A stretch of DNA of 64,000 nucleotides from JADLAT01 sp964348795 (GTDB taxonomy: Bacteria > Pseudomonadota > Alphaproteobacteria > Micavibrionales > Micavibrionaceae): contig CAYGDY010000005.1 of the NCBI GenBank assembly GCA_964348795.1, positions 51,885-115,884 on the forward strand. The letters run 5' to 3'. The notes beneath the pieces are model-generated. The model saw only the letters and a program-made list of their open reading frames with translations. It ran no database searches and had not been told where the DNA came from. Both the position numbers and the translations under genes were made by a program. This document shows, in pieces, positions 1 to 8,449 of this stretch (position 1 is its first letter; every line of letters starts with the position of its first letter).

Positions 1-789
1 TGGACCGGTGTGGAAAATCAGCACCAACAGCCTGTATTCAAAATTATCCTTGAGGCGGGGGCGCAAGTGACCGTGATCGAGCGGCATGAAGGGCAGGGTG
101 CTTATTGGAAAAACATGGTCACGGAGATCCGCCTCGGGGACGGCGCTGTTTTAAATCATGTCCGTCTGCAGGCGGACTCTTTGCAGGCTGTGCATACCAA
201 CATGAGCACTGTGACACTCGGGCGGGATTCTGTCTATGAAGGATTTTCCTGCAATAGCGGGGCGAAGCTCTCCCGCCATGAGATCTCTGCGACTCTCGCG
301 GGCGAAAATGGAAGATGTACGTTTGCAGGGGTGAATCTTTTAAGAGACGTACAGCATGGCGATACGACCATCACGTTGGCACATACAGCCCCTCATGGTT
401 TTTCGGAGCAGTTTTACCGGACGATTCTAGAGGGTATGGCGCGCGGGGTCTTTCAGGGGAAGGTCCATGTGCACAGGTCTGCGCAGAAAACCGATGCCTA
501 CCAGCTCTCCAAGGCGCTGTTGCTCTCGGACGGGTGCGAAATGGATACGAAGCCCGAGCTTGAAATCTATGCCGATGATGTGAAATGTGCGCACGGGGCC
601 ACAACAGGCCAGATGGATGAGACAGCGTTGTTTTATCTGCGTTCGCGGGGCGTACCTGTGCCAGAGGCACGACGTTTGCTGATACGGGCCTTTGTGGATG
701 AAGCGGTGGACAAGATCGGGGATGGGTTTTTAAGACACACCGTACACGAAAGGGTCATGCAATGGCTCCGGAACGCGCACACGCCATGA
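1..789 (+). CDS. sufD: Fe-S cluster assembly protein SufD (5' end outside window)
   Basis: C-terminal part of a SufB/SufD-family scaffold subunit. The frame is open from base 1, so the true start lies upstream; about 262 residues are visible against the 400 or more usual for SufD. The tail (GVPVPEARRLL followed by IRAFVDEAVDKI) is typical of the SufD C-terminus. SufD works with SufB and SufC in the cytoplasmic complex that assembles Fe-S clusters. The stop codon overlaps the sufS start as ATGA, which indicates translational coupling in a suf operon. SufB is the alternative, but the tail and the position directly before sufS favour SufD. Confidence 0.9.
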   Translation, partial: WTGVENQHQQPVFKIILEAGAQVTVIERHEGQGAYWKNMVTEIRLGDGAVLNHVRLQADSLQAVHTNMSTVTLGRDSVYEGFSCNSGAKLSRHEISATLAGENGRCTFAGVNLLRDVQHGDTTITLAHTAPHGFSEQFYRTILEGMARGVFQGKVHVHRSAQKTDAYQLSKALLLSDGCEMDTKPELEIYADDVKCAHGATTGQMDETALFYLRSRGVPVPEARRLLIRAFVDEAVDKIGDGFLRHTVHERVMQWLRNAHTP

Positions 790-2012
790 GGACGCCGTCT
801 GAAAATCTACGGCGGGCTGATTTTCCGGCTCTGAGCCAGACCATGAATGGCAAACGGCTGGTGTTTTTGGACACGGCGGCCAGCGCGCAAAAGCCCCGTG
901 CGGTTATAGGGGCCATGAACAAGGTGCTGGAAACAGGATATGCGAATATTCATCGGGGAATTTACCGGATTTCACAGGATTTGACAGCGGAATTTGAAGG
1001 GGTGCGCGCCAAAATCGGGCGTTTTATCGGGGCAGAAAGCGAAAAAACGATTGTGTTTACCCGCAATGCCACGGAATCCATCAATCTGGTGGCTCAAAGC
1101 TGGGGGCGTACGCATCTGCAGGCGGGCGATGAGATTATTCTGACGGAGATGGAACATCACGCCAATATTGTGCCGTGGCAGTTGCTGGCGGGGCAGATCG
1201 GGAGTGTGATCAAGGTCGTACCCGTGATGGAAAACGGTCATCTGGATCATACCGCATTTGAAAATCTGTTAAGTAAAAAAACACGGCTGGTGTCTTGTGT
1301 TCATGTTTCCAATGCGATCGGAACGGTCAATGACGCGGGGGCTCTCATCAAAACGGCCCGTGCTTTTGATCCGGCCATTAAAATTTTGATAGACGGTTCG
1401 CAGGCTGTGCCCCATATGCCGGTGGATGTCCGGAAACTGGATGCAGATTTTTATGTGTTTACGGGACACAAACTGTATGGCCCGACGGGCATTGGGGTTC
1501 TGTACGGAAAATATGAAGTGCTGGACACCATGCCTCCCTATCAGGGCGGGGGGGATATGATCGAACAGGTCAGTTTTACGGGCACCACGTTCAAGCCGCC
1601 GCCTGCGCGGTTCGAGGCCGGCACACCTGCCATTGTCGAGGTGATTGGACTGGGCGCCGCTGTGGACTATATGGAGTCTCAGGGGCTGGAAGATATTTTT
1701 GCGTATGAGAGGCAGATGATGGCGTATGCTGTGGCACGACTGGAGGGCATTAAGGGGCTGAGGCTGTATCATGGCGCCAATAGCTTGAGTGTGTTGCCGT
1801 TTATGCTGGAAGGCGTACACCCCTCCGATGCAGGGATGATCCTTGATCAGTGTGGTGTCGCAGTACGTACAGGCCACCATTGCTGTATGCCGCTTATGGC
1901 GCATTTGGGGGTGACGGGCACGATCAGAGCCTCTGTGGGGCTGTATACCGGTGGTCCGGAGATAGAGGCCTTGGTGCAGGGCATTGAAAAAGCGAAGGAC
2001 TTGCTGGCATGA
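786..2012 (+). CDS. sufS: SufS-type cysteine desulfurase
   Basis: PLP-dependent enzyme that takes sulfur from cysteine for Fe-S assembly. The PLP-binding lysine is residue 229, in FTGHKLYGPTGIGVLYG, and the catalytic cysteine is residue 366, in RTGHHCCMPLM. The 408-residue length is normal for group II (SufS/CsdA) desulfurases. I chose the ATG that forms an ATGA overlap with the sufD stop; an in-frame ATG 24 bases upstream would add eight residues inside sufD. The gene ends in another ATGA overlap with the next gene. A second cysteine directly follows the catalytic one, where many homologues have alanine. Confidence 0.95.
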   Translation: MRTPSENLRRADFPALSQTMNGKRLVFLDTAASAQKPRAVIGAMNKVLETGYANIHRGIYRISQDLTAEFEGVRAKIGRFIGAESEKTIVFTRNATESINLVAQSWGRTHLQAGDEIILTEMEHHANIVPWQLLAGQIGSVIKVVPVMENGHLDHTAFENLLSKKTRLVSCVHVSNAIGTVNDAGALIKTARAFDPAIKILIDGSQAVPHMPVDVRKLDADFYVFTGHKLYGPTGIGVLYGKYEVLDTMPPYQGGGDMIEQVSFTGTTFKPPPARFEAGTPAIVEVIGLGAAVDYMESQGLEDIFAYERQMMAYAVARLEGIKGLRLYHGANSLSVLPFMLEGVHPSDAGMILDQCGVAVRTGHHCCMPLMAHLGVTGTIRASVGLYTGGPEIEALVQGIEKAKDLLA

Positions 2013-2413
2013 ACGCAGTGAAAGAAGAAACGCAGACGACCGAAACGGGGTATGACGTGCTGGCCGAACCGCCGCATGCCGATGTGCCGCGGGATCATCC
2101 GCTCTGGCCTTTGATGTGCAAGGCCCTGAAGGAGGTGTATGATCCGGAAATCCCTGTGAATGTATACGAGCTGGGCCTGATTTACACGGTCCGTCTCCTC
2201 GAACGGGCAGATGGTCTGGCCGATGCCAACGTACAGATGACCCTGACCTCGCCCGGGTGCCCTGTGGCGCAGGAAATGCCAGGCTGGGTGCAGGGCGCCC
2301 TGCTTCCGCTCGACGGGATCGGGGACGTGGATGTGGAAATTATATGGGACCCCACATGGTCCCCCGCGATGATGGCGGAAACGGCCAAAATGCAACTCAA
2401 TATGTTTTATTAA
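2009..2413 (+). CDS. sufT: SufT-like MIP18/DUF59 family Fe-S maturation factor
   Basis: Small protein of 134 residues with the MIP18 (DUF59) core: YDPEIPVNVYELGLIY near residue 48 and a TSPGCP cysteine motif near residue 90. Family members such as SufT and the N-terminal domain of Mrp act in Fe-S cluster maturation or transfer. The first 30 residues are a charged extension before the domain. The start codon overlaps the sufS stop (ATGA), so it is probably translated from the same transcript. PaaD-like proteins share the fold, but the suf operon context supports SufT. Confidence 0.88.
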   Translation: MNAVKEETQTTETGYDVLAEPPHADVPRDHPLWPLMCKALKEVYDPEIPVNVYELGLIYTVRLLERADGLADANVQMTLTSPGCPVAQEMPGWVQGALLPLDGIGDVDVEIIWDPTWSPAMMAETAKMQLNMFY

Positions 2414-2438
2414 CGCTGTGGCGGGAAGGGGTTGGACA

Positions 2439-2792
2439 ATGGATCTGGGAATAACAGTGACGCAGGCCGCACAGGCGCAGATGAAAAGCCTGATGGACTC
2501 TGCCGGAGAAGGCGCGCAAGGCCTTCGTCTGGCGATCAAGGCCACGGGATGTTCCGGCAACTCCTATAAAATGGAATATGTCTCGGCGGACGATTCAGGG
2601 GCGGCGGATGATATTCTCACGCTTTCCGATGGTGTCCGTCTTTATATTCCCAAGGTTGTGTCGTGGATGCTGATCGGTATGACGGTGGAGCATGTCACGG
2701 ATGCGCTTGGCAATGCCCGTTTTGACTTCAAAAACCCCAATGAAACGGGGCGCTGTGGGTGTGGGGAAAGCTTTCAGGTTCAAAAACCTTAG
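2439..2792 (+). CDS. A-type Fe-S carrier protein (SufA/IscA/ErpA family)
   Basis: Protein of 117 residues with the conserved A-type carrier cysteines: one in ATGCSGNSYKMEY and the pair in GRCGCGESF at the C-terminus. These bind an Fe-S cluster for delivery to apo-enzymes. The ATG was chosen because the purine-rich GGGAAGGGG lies just upstream; a GTG 21 bases earlier would run into that ribosome-binding site. It is the last gene of the suf operon here. SufA is likeliest from context, but IscA and ErpA cannot be separated by eye. It converges with dusA after a 40-base gap. Confidence 0.9.
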   Translation: MDLGITVTQAAQAQMKSLMDSAGEGAQGLRLAIKATGCSGNSYKMEYVSADDSGAADDILTLSDGVRLYIPKVVSWMLIGMTVEHVTDALGNARFDFKNPNETGRCGCGESFQVQKP

Positions 2793-2832
2793 CCCTATTT
2801 TTGTCTTACAGCCCTTCTTGGCGCAAAATCCT

Positions 2833-3849
2833 TCAATGGGAGGAGAGCGAACTGGAGAGAGATCTTTCTGCCTTCTGTTGCGCCTCGAGCGCTGTTTCGA
2901 TAACCTCCGGCCCCGCATGGTCTGTATAGGGCAGGGTGCTCAGAGCCCGTTTCCACGCTTTGGCCCCCCTTTGCCCCTGATAGAGCCCCAGAATATGCCG
3001 CGTAACCGATTTGACGGGCGTGTTGTATTTTTGCGCCTGTTCTGCGGCATAGTGCATCATCTGCCGTGCGATATCGCCCCTGTCCGGCAAGGGGGTGTTG
3101 TGAAGGTCCTGCGCAAGTTCTGCAAGGAGATAAGGGTTCTGGTAGGCCTCCCGCCCGATCATGACACCATCAAAACGGGCGATTTGCGTCAGGACAGCTT
3201 CACGGGTCGTCAGTCCGCCATTGAGAATAACGCGCAAAGCCGGATAGCGGGATTTGATGGCAAAAGCGCGGTCATAATCCAGTGGCGGCTTTTGCCGGTT
3301 CTCTTTCGGTGAAAGTCCCTTCAGCCAAGCTTTTCGCGCATGGATGATCAGGGTTTTACAGCCATGATCCACAAGGTTGTCCACAAAGCGGAGGAGAAAA
3401 TCCAGATCATCCTGATCATCCACCCCGATCCGGCATTTGACGGTGATGGGGGTCCGTGTTGCCGAAACCATCGCGGAAACAAGGGCGCCAACATGCGCCG
3501 GCTCTTGCATCAGGCAGGCCCCGAAACGCCCGTTTTGCACACGATCGGACGGACAACCGCAATTGAGGTTGATCTCGTCATAGCCGGCCGCCTCCCCCAG
3601 TCTGGCACAAAGCGCGAGGGCTTTCGGCTCGGAACCACCCAATTGCAGGGCTATCGGGTGCTCGGCGGCGCTATAGCGCAGGTGACGGTCCACATCCCCG
3701 TGCAAGAGCGCGCCTGTCGTGACCATTTCGGTATAGAGTTTGGCACGGGGATTGAGAAGCCGGTGGAAAAAACGGCAATGCCGGTCTGTCCAGTCCATCA
3801 TGGGGGCCACAGAAATTTCAGTGTTTTTGTGCGCGGGCTCTTGATTCAT
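2833..3849 (-). CDS. dusA: tRNA-dihydrouridine(20/20a) synthase DusA
   Basis: Flavin-dependent reductase that makes dihydrouridine in the D-loop of tRNA. The N-terminus has VAPMMDWTDRHCRFFHRLL, the active site has LNCGCPSDRVQ followed by GRFGACLM with the catalytic cysteine, and the FMN-barrel motif VILNGG appears near residue 237. The 338-residue length is typical. The frame stays open far upstream, but homology begins at MNQEPAHK, only 27 bases from the divergent SH3 gene, so this start is taken. DusA rather than DusB or DusC is called from the PMMDWTDRHCR signature. Confidence 0.93.
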   Translation of the reverse strand: MNQEPAHKNTEISVAPMMDWTDRHCRFFHRLLNPRAKLYTEMVTTGALLHGDVDRHLRYSAAEHPIALQLGGSEPKALALCARLGEAAGYDEINLNCGCPSDRVQNGRFGACLMQEPAHVGALVSAMVSATRTPITVKCRIGVDDQDDLDFLLRFVDNLVDHGCKTLIIHARKAWLKGLSPKENRQKPPLDYDRAFAIKSRYPALRVILNGGLTTREAVLTQIARFDGVMIGREAYQNPYLLAELAQDLHNTPLPDRGDIARQMMHYAAEQAQKYNTPVKSVTRHILGLYQGQRGAKAWKRALSTLPYTDHAGPEVIETALEAQQKAERSLSSSLSSH

Positions 3850-3876
3850 CGCCCGTTTTTTATCATAAACAAGGGT

Positions 3877-4425
3877 ATGCGCGTCTATAAAAAACAATCC
3901 CTCCTGCTTTTTTTTCTGTTGTGCCTTGCGGGAGAGCCTGCGGGCGTTTTGCGAGCGCAGGAAAAGGCACCTGTCGAGGCGGTGTCTAAAATCTCTCCGG
4001 CCTTCCGGTCTACGGAATATCCTTTGCCGCGTTTTGTGTCTTTGGGGGCAGACGAGGTGTTTGTGCGCACGGGGCCAGGCCAGAAATACCCTGTGGAATG
4101 GGCGTACAAGCGCAAAGGTCTGCCGGTCGAGATCATTCTGGAGTACGATATCTGGCGGAAAATCAGGGATTTTGACGGGCAGGTGGGCTGGGTGCATCAT
4201 ACGTTGCTCAATGGTCGCAGGACCGCTTTTGTCACGGTCAAAACCCTCCCTTTGAGAAAAAACAACGATGAAAACAGCACGGTTATGGCGTATATCGCCG
4301 AGAAAGCTGTTGTGGATGTCGTGAAGTGTGACGGACAGTGGTGCCTTGTGAACGCCTCCGGATACAAGGGCTGGGTTCCACAAAAATTGCTCTGGGGTGT
4401 TTACGAGTCCGAGGTTTTCGATTAG
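3877..4425 (+). CDS. secreted SH3-domain protein
   Basis: Protein of 182 residues with an N-terminal signal peptide (basic start, hydrophobic LLLFFLLCLAG, probable cleavage near residue 27). Two bacterial SH3-like segments follow: one around residues 58-110 containing EVFVRTGPGQKYPVEW, and one around 118-175 ending GYKGWVPQKLLWG. Proteins of this alphaproteobacterial family are periplasmic and are thought to contact peptidoglycan or other envelope ligands; the precise role is unknown. It is transcribed divergently from dusA across a 27-base gap, so their promoters must overlap the neighbouring coding starts. The start was chosen at the signal peptide. Confidence 0.85.
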   Translation: MRVYKKQSLLLFFLLCLAGEPAGVLRAQEKAPVEAVSKISPAFRSTEYPLPRFVSLGADEVFVRTGPGQKYPVEWAYKRKGLPVEIILEYDIWRKIRDFDGQVGWVHHTLLNGRRTAFVTVKTLPLRKNNDENSTVMAYIAEKAVVDVVKCDGQWCLVNASGYKGWVPQKLLWGVYESEVFD

Positions 4426-4509
4426 ATTGAATCCTGAGATTTGATTCTTCTGCGTTTGTCCTGTTCTTTCCCCTTTTTCCTTCTTTTTAGCCATTGTCGG
4501 GCCATTTTC

Positions 4510-5484
4510 ATGTTTGCACTGACCAATAAGCCAGAAATGGCGGCGCGTTTGTATGCCGGTTTGATTCAACTGGCGACCGATCCGGCGCAAGGCACTGACG
4601 CCATGCGGCTGATCCAGCATATGGCGGGAGTGCTGGTCGAAACCTTTCTGGTTTTTGACGAGCCCGACGAGGTCATGGAGGTCACCTTGCGCCGTTTGTC
4701 CGACATGCTGGAGTGCGCTCCGATCGGGGGCGCTCTCGGGCAGAGGGTGTTGCCGCCGGCCCATGTGATGGATTACGAAACCGAACGGGGCCGGATGGCG
4801 GCGCGCAGGTTTTTCGAGGAATGGCTGGATTGTGTTTTTGAATTTCATGCTCTGGTTCTGGTGATTATCCACAATATTATCGTGAGCTGGGAAGCCGATG
4901 GCCAGACTCGGGATGAGTCCCTGCGCCTGCTGGTCGAATGTACGCACAGGGCCATGGGCTTCGAGATTGCCGCGCAGGAGCTGTGCGATGTGGTCATCGA
5001 CCGGAAAGTGGCTTCGGAAGGCTGGAGTCTGGGTGACTGCATTGCCTCGCTGAGCGCTGTGGCTGGCCGGCGGCTGGCGCTCTCCCTGAATTCCGATGCT
5101 TGCATGCTCTTTCGGGGGGCGCATTTGCCGGAATGTCTGGACAAGATTGTCTATGTCATGACGCAGGAAGCGGTGCGCCTGGGCGTGCCCGCAGGCTCTG
5201 ACTGGCGATTCGGACTGGCGGCCAATGACGTGCCGATCAACGCACCGATGGATCTGGTCTACGGGATCGAGCCCTATTGCCAGAGTTTTTTCGATGCGAT
5301 GCAGATCAAGAACCAGTATGAACAGGCCGTATGCTGTGCGAAGGCCGCAGGCCGGATGCTGGCCGTGGCGGCCGGTGGGGAGTTGCCCGAACTGGAGCCT
5401 GCCATTGCCAAACCGCTTGCCATGGCGGCGATTACAGAGACGTACAAGTCTGTTTGCATGGAACAGACGGCCTTTTCCGTTTAA
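4510..5484 (+). CDS. hypothetical protein, unrecognised family
   Basis: Protein of 324 residues that I do not recognise. It looks cytoplasmic and helical, with no signal peptide. One hydrophobic run (FHALVLVIIHNIIVSW, near residue 118) sits in an otherwise charged region and is more likely a buried helix than a membrane segment. It is rich in cysteine, with about nine spread along its length. I placed the start at MFALTNKPEMAARLYAGLI; a frame extension of 23 residues upstream is low-complexity and unlikely. It lies alone between the SH3 gene and fabA, and the fabA promoter begins about 40 bases after its stop. A sensor or regulatory role is only a guess. Confidence 0.75.
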   Translation: MFALTNKPEMAARLYAGLIQLATDPAQGTDAMRLIQHMAGVLVETFLVFDEPDEVMEVTLRRLSDMLECAPIGGALGQRVLPPAHVMDYETERGRMAARRFFEEWLDCVFEFHALVLVIIHNIIVSWEADGQTRDESLRLLVECTHRAMGFEIAAQELCDVVIDRKVASEGWSLGDCIASLSAVAGRRLALSLNSDACMLFRGAHLPECLDKIVYVMTQEAVRLGVPAGSDWRFGLAANDVPINAPMDLVYGIEPYCQSFFDAMQIKNQYEQAVCCAKAAGRMLAVAAGGELPELEPAIAKPLAMAAITETYKSVCMEQTAFSV

Positions 5485-5521
5485 AAATTACGGATGCTAG
5501 GGGGTGAAAATCTCCCCACCC

Positions 5522-5550
5522 TTGCAAGCCCTCCTGAACTTGCCTATAAC
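5522..5550 (+). promoter_or_regulatory. putative sigma-70 promoter of fabA
   Basis: TTGCAA and TATAAC are separated by 17 bases, and the -10 element ends 27 bases before the fabA start. Both hexamers match the consensus at most positions. Prediction from sequence only. Confidence 0.5.
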
Positions 5551-5577
5551 AGGGGGAAACGGGAATCATTTTAGAGC

Positions 5578-6105
5578 ATGACCATGATATTTGAACAAAA
5601 ATCCCATTACGGGTATGACGAAATTATCGCTTGTGGCGAAGGAAACATGTTTGGGGCAGGCAATGCGAAGCTTCCCCTGCCGCCCATGCTCATGTTTGAC
5701 CGGATTACGGATGTTTCTCTGGAAGGTGGGGCGCATGGCAAGGGACTCATCGCGGCGGAATTTGATATTCATCCCGATCTGTGGTTTTTTGCGTGCCATT
5801 TCAAAGGAGATCCTGTTATGCCAGGCTGTCTGGGGCTTGACGCGCTGTGGCAATTGCTGGGGTTTTATCTGGGCTGGACGGGTGCGAAAGGCTCTGGTCG
5901 TGCTTTAGGATTGGGCGAGTTGAAGCTTACGGGGCAGGTTCAGCCTACCACAAAACTGGTCAAATACGTGGTGGACATCAAGCGCGTGATCAACCGCAAG
6001 CTGGTGCTTGGTATCGGCGATGGGAAAATGTACGCCGATGGGCAGTTGATCTATGAGGCCGAGGGCCTCAAGGTCGGGCTGTTTGAAAATACGGCGGCGA
6101 TGTAG
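5578..6105 (+). CDS. fabA: 3-hydroxydecanoyl-ACP dehydratase/isomerase FabA
   Basis: Bifunctional dehydratase and trans-2/cis-3-decenoyl-ACP isomerase that starts anaerobic-type unsaturated fatty acid synthesis. The hot-dog fold active site is visible: His74 in FFACHFKGDPVMPG and Asp88 in CLGLDALWQLLGFYLGW. The length of 175 residues is typical. An ATG two codons later is an equally good start, as the ribosome-binding site is weak. In alphaproteobacteria fabA is normally followed directly by fabB; here a minus-strand gene separates them. It should work with FabB and FabI encoded downstream. Confidence 0.95.
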   Translation: MTMIFEQKSHYGYDEIIACGEGNMFGAGNAKLPLPPMLMFDRITDVSLEGGAHGKGLIAAEFDIHPDLWFFACHFKGDPVMPGCLGLDALWQLLGFYLGWTGAKGSGRALGLGELKLTGQVQPTTKLVKYVVDIKRVINRKLVLGIGDGKMYADGQLIYEAEGLKVGLFENTAAM

Positions 6106-6118
6106 GGCATTGCCTTTA

Positions 6119-6811
6119 TCATTGGTTCTGGGGGTACATAAAATTTACCATCTCAATGGTGTGTGCAGATATTTCGGGAAGTTTTAGCCCTTCTTCCTCG
6201 AGACGGTCTTTGATTTCCCTGAATGTTTTTGTTCTTGGGCCTATTTTGGGCATATGTTTTAAGGCATCCTCTGAAAACTGGAGCAGTTCTCCAATGGTTT
6301 CAATGCCGTTGGACCGCAGAGCGTTTTTGGTACGTTCTGTAAAGCCGAAATGTTTGACAGATAGGTCTTTGATGTCTTGTTTTTGCAAATCATCTTCTGT
6401 AACTGGGATCATGGGGCCAAATTGTCTGTAAGGCTCTCGGTGTCCTATAAACTCAACATCTGTGTTTTCTAGGTCAGCAATCATACAACGGGGCGTGGGG
6501 CCTTGTGTATTCACCGTTTGTGCAAAGGTGATAGAGAGTGTATGGGCGGGATGTTTAAAGTTTCCATTGGGATGGACTTCTTGGGCCTCGACAGTTTGGG
6601 AGTTGTAAGGAGTACTTGGTTGCTCTGCCTGTGTGATTAAGAAAAATTTGTCTTTGAGCGAAGGGCCTGTATCACGAGAGAGATGCTCTTTTTTCAATAA
6701 AAAAAATTCGTTATCTCGCCATCCATCATTGCCCCTTATAAGTTCGGCTCCATGCGAATTTCCTATTTTGATCACATCGCCTTCTTTTAAAAAATCCTGC
6801 ACCAGTTTCAT
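6119..6811 (-). CDS. orphan protein with RNA polymerase alpha-CTD-like domain
   Basis: Protein of 230 residues. Residues about 148-212 resemble the C-terminal domain of the RNA polymerase alpha subunit, with TERTKNALRSNGIETIGELL followed by MPKIGPRTKTFREIKDRLEEEGL. The positions of the alpha-CTD DNA-contacting Arg265 and Asn268 appear conserved as Arg160 and Asn163. Residues 1-145 match nothing I know and lack the alpha N-terminal assembly domain, so this is not rpoA. It may bind DNA or use the helix-hairpin-helix fold otherwise. It lies antisense between fabA and fabB and has its own promoter with an inverted repeat. The start is supported by AAGG upstream. Base composition is lower in GC than its neighbours, suggesting acquisition. 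Confidence 0.7.
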   Translation of the reverse strand: MKLVQDFLKEGDVIKIGNSHGAELIRGNDGWRDNEFFLLKKEHLSRDTGPSLKDKFFLITQAEQPSTPYNSQTVEAQEVHPNGNFKHPAHTLSITFAQTVNTQGPTPRCMIADLENTDVEFIGHREPYRQFGPMIPVTEDDLQKQDIKDLSVKHFGFTERTKNALRSNGIETIGELLQFSEDALKHMPKIGPRTKTFREIKDRLEEEGLKLPEISAHTIEMVNFMYPQNQ

Positions 6812-6841
6812 GGCCTTGCCCTTCTTTTTGGTATGGCTGGT

Positions 6842-6871
6842 ATATTAGACAGAAAACAATGGTTCTGTCAA
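6842..6871 (-). promoter_or_regulatory. promoter with internal inverted repeat for the alpha-CTD-like gene
   Basis: Read on the minus strand, TTGACA and TAATAT are 18 bases apart. The spacer and -35 edge contain a perfect 7-base inverted repeat, GACAGAA-N8-TTCTGTC (6848-6869), a typical operator position for a repressor. The -10 lies about 30 bases before the gene. The site is also within the 107-base gap ahead of fabB, so a bound protein could affect both genes. Confidence 0.55.
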
Positions 6872-6918
6872 ATAAAATCTGCGTGACCTCTTCTCGCTTC
6901 CTTGCTAGAAAGGAAGCC

Positions 6919-8154
6919 ATGAATCAGACACACAGACGGATTGTGGTTACGGGGCTCGGGATTGTTTCCTGTATTGGAAATTCTGTGCCTGCGGTTTTGG
7001 AATCGTTACGCGCAGGGCGCTCGGGGATTACGTTTTCCCCCGAATACGCCGAGATGGGCTTTCGCTCCCATGTCTACGGGAGGCCGGATATCACCCTTGA
7101 AGACCACATCGACAAGCGTTTGTGGCGTTTTATGGGCGATTCTGCGGGCTATACGCATCTGGCGATGGAGCAGGCGATTGCAGATTCCGGCCTTGAGGAA
7201 AAAGATGTCGTGAATGAGCGCACGGGGATTATCATGGGCTCCGGCGGTCCCTCGACGCGGGCGCAGGTTCTGGCGGCGGATATTACGCGGGAAAAGGGGC
7301 CCAAACGCGTGGGGCCGTTTGCTGTGCCGAAATGTATGTCCTCCACCACGTCGGCTACGATTGCGACGAATTTCAAGATCAAGGGCGTGAATTATTCGAT
7401 TTCCTCGGCCTGCTCGACCTCCGCGCATTGTATCGGCAACGCGGCGGAACAGATTTTGTTGGGCAAACAGGATGTCATGTTCGCGGGCGGGGGGGAGGAG
7501 CTGGACTGGACGCTTTCTGTCCTGTTTGACGCGATGGGCGCGATGTCCTCTAAATACAATGATACGCCGGAGCGGTCTGCGCGCGCCTATGATGCGAATC
7601 GCGATGGTTTTGTGATTGCGGGCGGCGGCGCGGTTGTGGTGCTGGAGGAGCTGTCCCATGCCAGGGCGCGGGGCGCAAAGATTTATGCCGAACTCACGGG
7701 CTATGGTGCAACGTCTGACGGCGCGGATATGGTGGCCCCGAGCGGGGAGGGGGCTGTGCGGTGTATGCGTCAGGCGCTCTCTACCATTAAAACCCCCGTC
7801 ACCTATATCAACACGCATGGCACGAGTACGCCTGTGGGCGATATGACGGAGCTGAACGCCATTCGGGAGGTTTTCGGTGCGCGCGAAGATAAGCCGTATA
7901 TCAGTGCGACAAAATCCATGACGGGGCATTCCCTCGGCGCGACGGGCGCGCAGGAGGCTATTTATTCTATCCTCATGATGCAGAACGATTTCGTTGCGCC
8001 GAGCATCAATGTCGAAACGCTGGACGAGGGCGCCGTTGGCATGAATGTTGCGACCGCCCGCGTGGACGGGGTCAAGCACCAAACGGTGCTGTCCAATAGT
8101 TTTGGTTTCGGCGGCACGAATGCGACGCTGGCGTTGAGTAGGTTTGAGGGGTAG
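6919..8154 (+). CDS. fabB: 3-oxoacyl-ACP synthase I FabB
   Basis: Beta-ketoacyl-ACP synthase of 411 residues that elongates the cis-3-decenoyl-ACP made by FabA. The catalytic triad is visible: Cys165 in SISSACSTSAHC, His300 in YINTHGTSTPVGD and His337 in SMTGHSLGATGAQE. FabB rather than FabF is supported by the neighbouring fabA and by the overall FabB-like motif spacing. The start was set at the ATG preceded by AGAAAGGAAG; an upstream in-frame ATG would add 20 unmatched residues. A repeat array, not fabI, follows directly. Confidence 0.95.
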   Translation: MNQTHRRIVVTGLGIVSCIGNSVPAVLESLRAGRSGITFSPEYAEMGFRSHVYGRPDITLEDHIDKRLWRFMGDSAGYTHLAMEQAIADSGLEEKDVVNERTGIIMGSGGPSTRAQVLAADITREKGPKRVGPFAVPKCMSSTTSATIATNFKIKGVNYSISSACSTSAHCIGNAAEQILLGKQDVMFAGGGEELDWTLSVLFDAMGAMSSKYNDTPERSARAYDANRDGFVIAGGGAVVVLEELSHARARGAKIYAELTGYGATSDGADMVAPSGEGAVRCMRQALSTIKTPVTYINTHGTSTPVGDMTELNAIREVFGAREDKPYISATKSMTGHSLGATGAQEAIYSILMMQNDFVAPSINVETLDEGAVGMNVATARVDGVKHQTVLSNSFGFGGTNATLALSRFEG

Positions 8155-8170
8155 ATCGGGTTCAGTATGT

Positions 8171-8239
8171 CTCCAAAACTCCGAGTCTCCGCTTGAATTT
8201 TTTGGGGTTTGTTTTAAGCGGAGTTTAGGAGATACGGAG
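8171..8239 (+). repeat. hairpin repeat family D, copy 1
   Basis: A 69-base imperfect palindrome. The left arm has CTCCGAGTCTCCGCTT, the right arm has AAGCGGAGTTTAGGAG, with a T/G-rich loop between them. It follows fabB by 16 bases. Other copies start at 8356, 8541 and 9022, with half a copy at 9201. Confidence 0.85.
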
Positions 8240-8264
8240 TTTTTTGTAGGAGCGGGCTGTAAAA

Positions 8265-8381
8265 ATGAAAATCGGAGAAATTGTTAAGATCCATATACCT
8301 GAAATTATTCGGTATTGTGAAGAAGTTGATCCACAGGAGTTTATTCGTTTTAAAACTCCAAAACTCCGAGTCTCCGCTTGA
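8265..8381 (+). CDS. 38-residue mini-ORF, first copy
   Basis: ATG-initiated reading frame of 38 codons beginning MKIGEIVKIHIPEII and ending FKTPKLRVSA. A TAGGAG purine stretch lies 12 bases upstream. The last nine codons and the stop come from the next family D repeat, so the repeat supplies the C-terminus. The tail resembles that of the nearby GxxExxY protein (KTPKLQNSA). It may be a remnant of a larger gene truncated by repeat insertion, or a true small protein. Expression is unproven. Confidence 0.4.
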   Translation: MKIGEIVKIHIPEIIRYCEEVDPQEFIRFKTPKLRVSA

Positions 8382-8424
8382 ATTTTTTGGGGTTTGTTTT
8401 AAGCGGAGTTTAGGAGATACGGAG
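8356..8424 (+). repeat. hairpin repeat family D, copy 2
   Basis: Second copy of the 69-base palindrome, identical by eye to the one at 8171. Its left arm encodes the tail and TGA stop of the first mini-ORF. Confidence 0.85.
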
Positions 8425-8449
8425 TTTTTTGTAGGAGCGGGCTGTAAAA

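Noticed and set aside
3850..5124. Upstream extension of the dusA frame through the SH3 and orphan genes
   Set aside because: The extension is antisense to two plausible genes, and DusA similarity begins only at the chosen ATG.
7006..8082. 358-codon minus-strand frame opposite fabB
   Set aside because: Shadow of fabB; Arg/His-rich translation of the kind produced by antisense frames.
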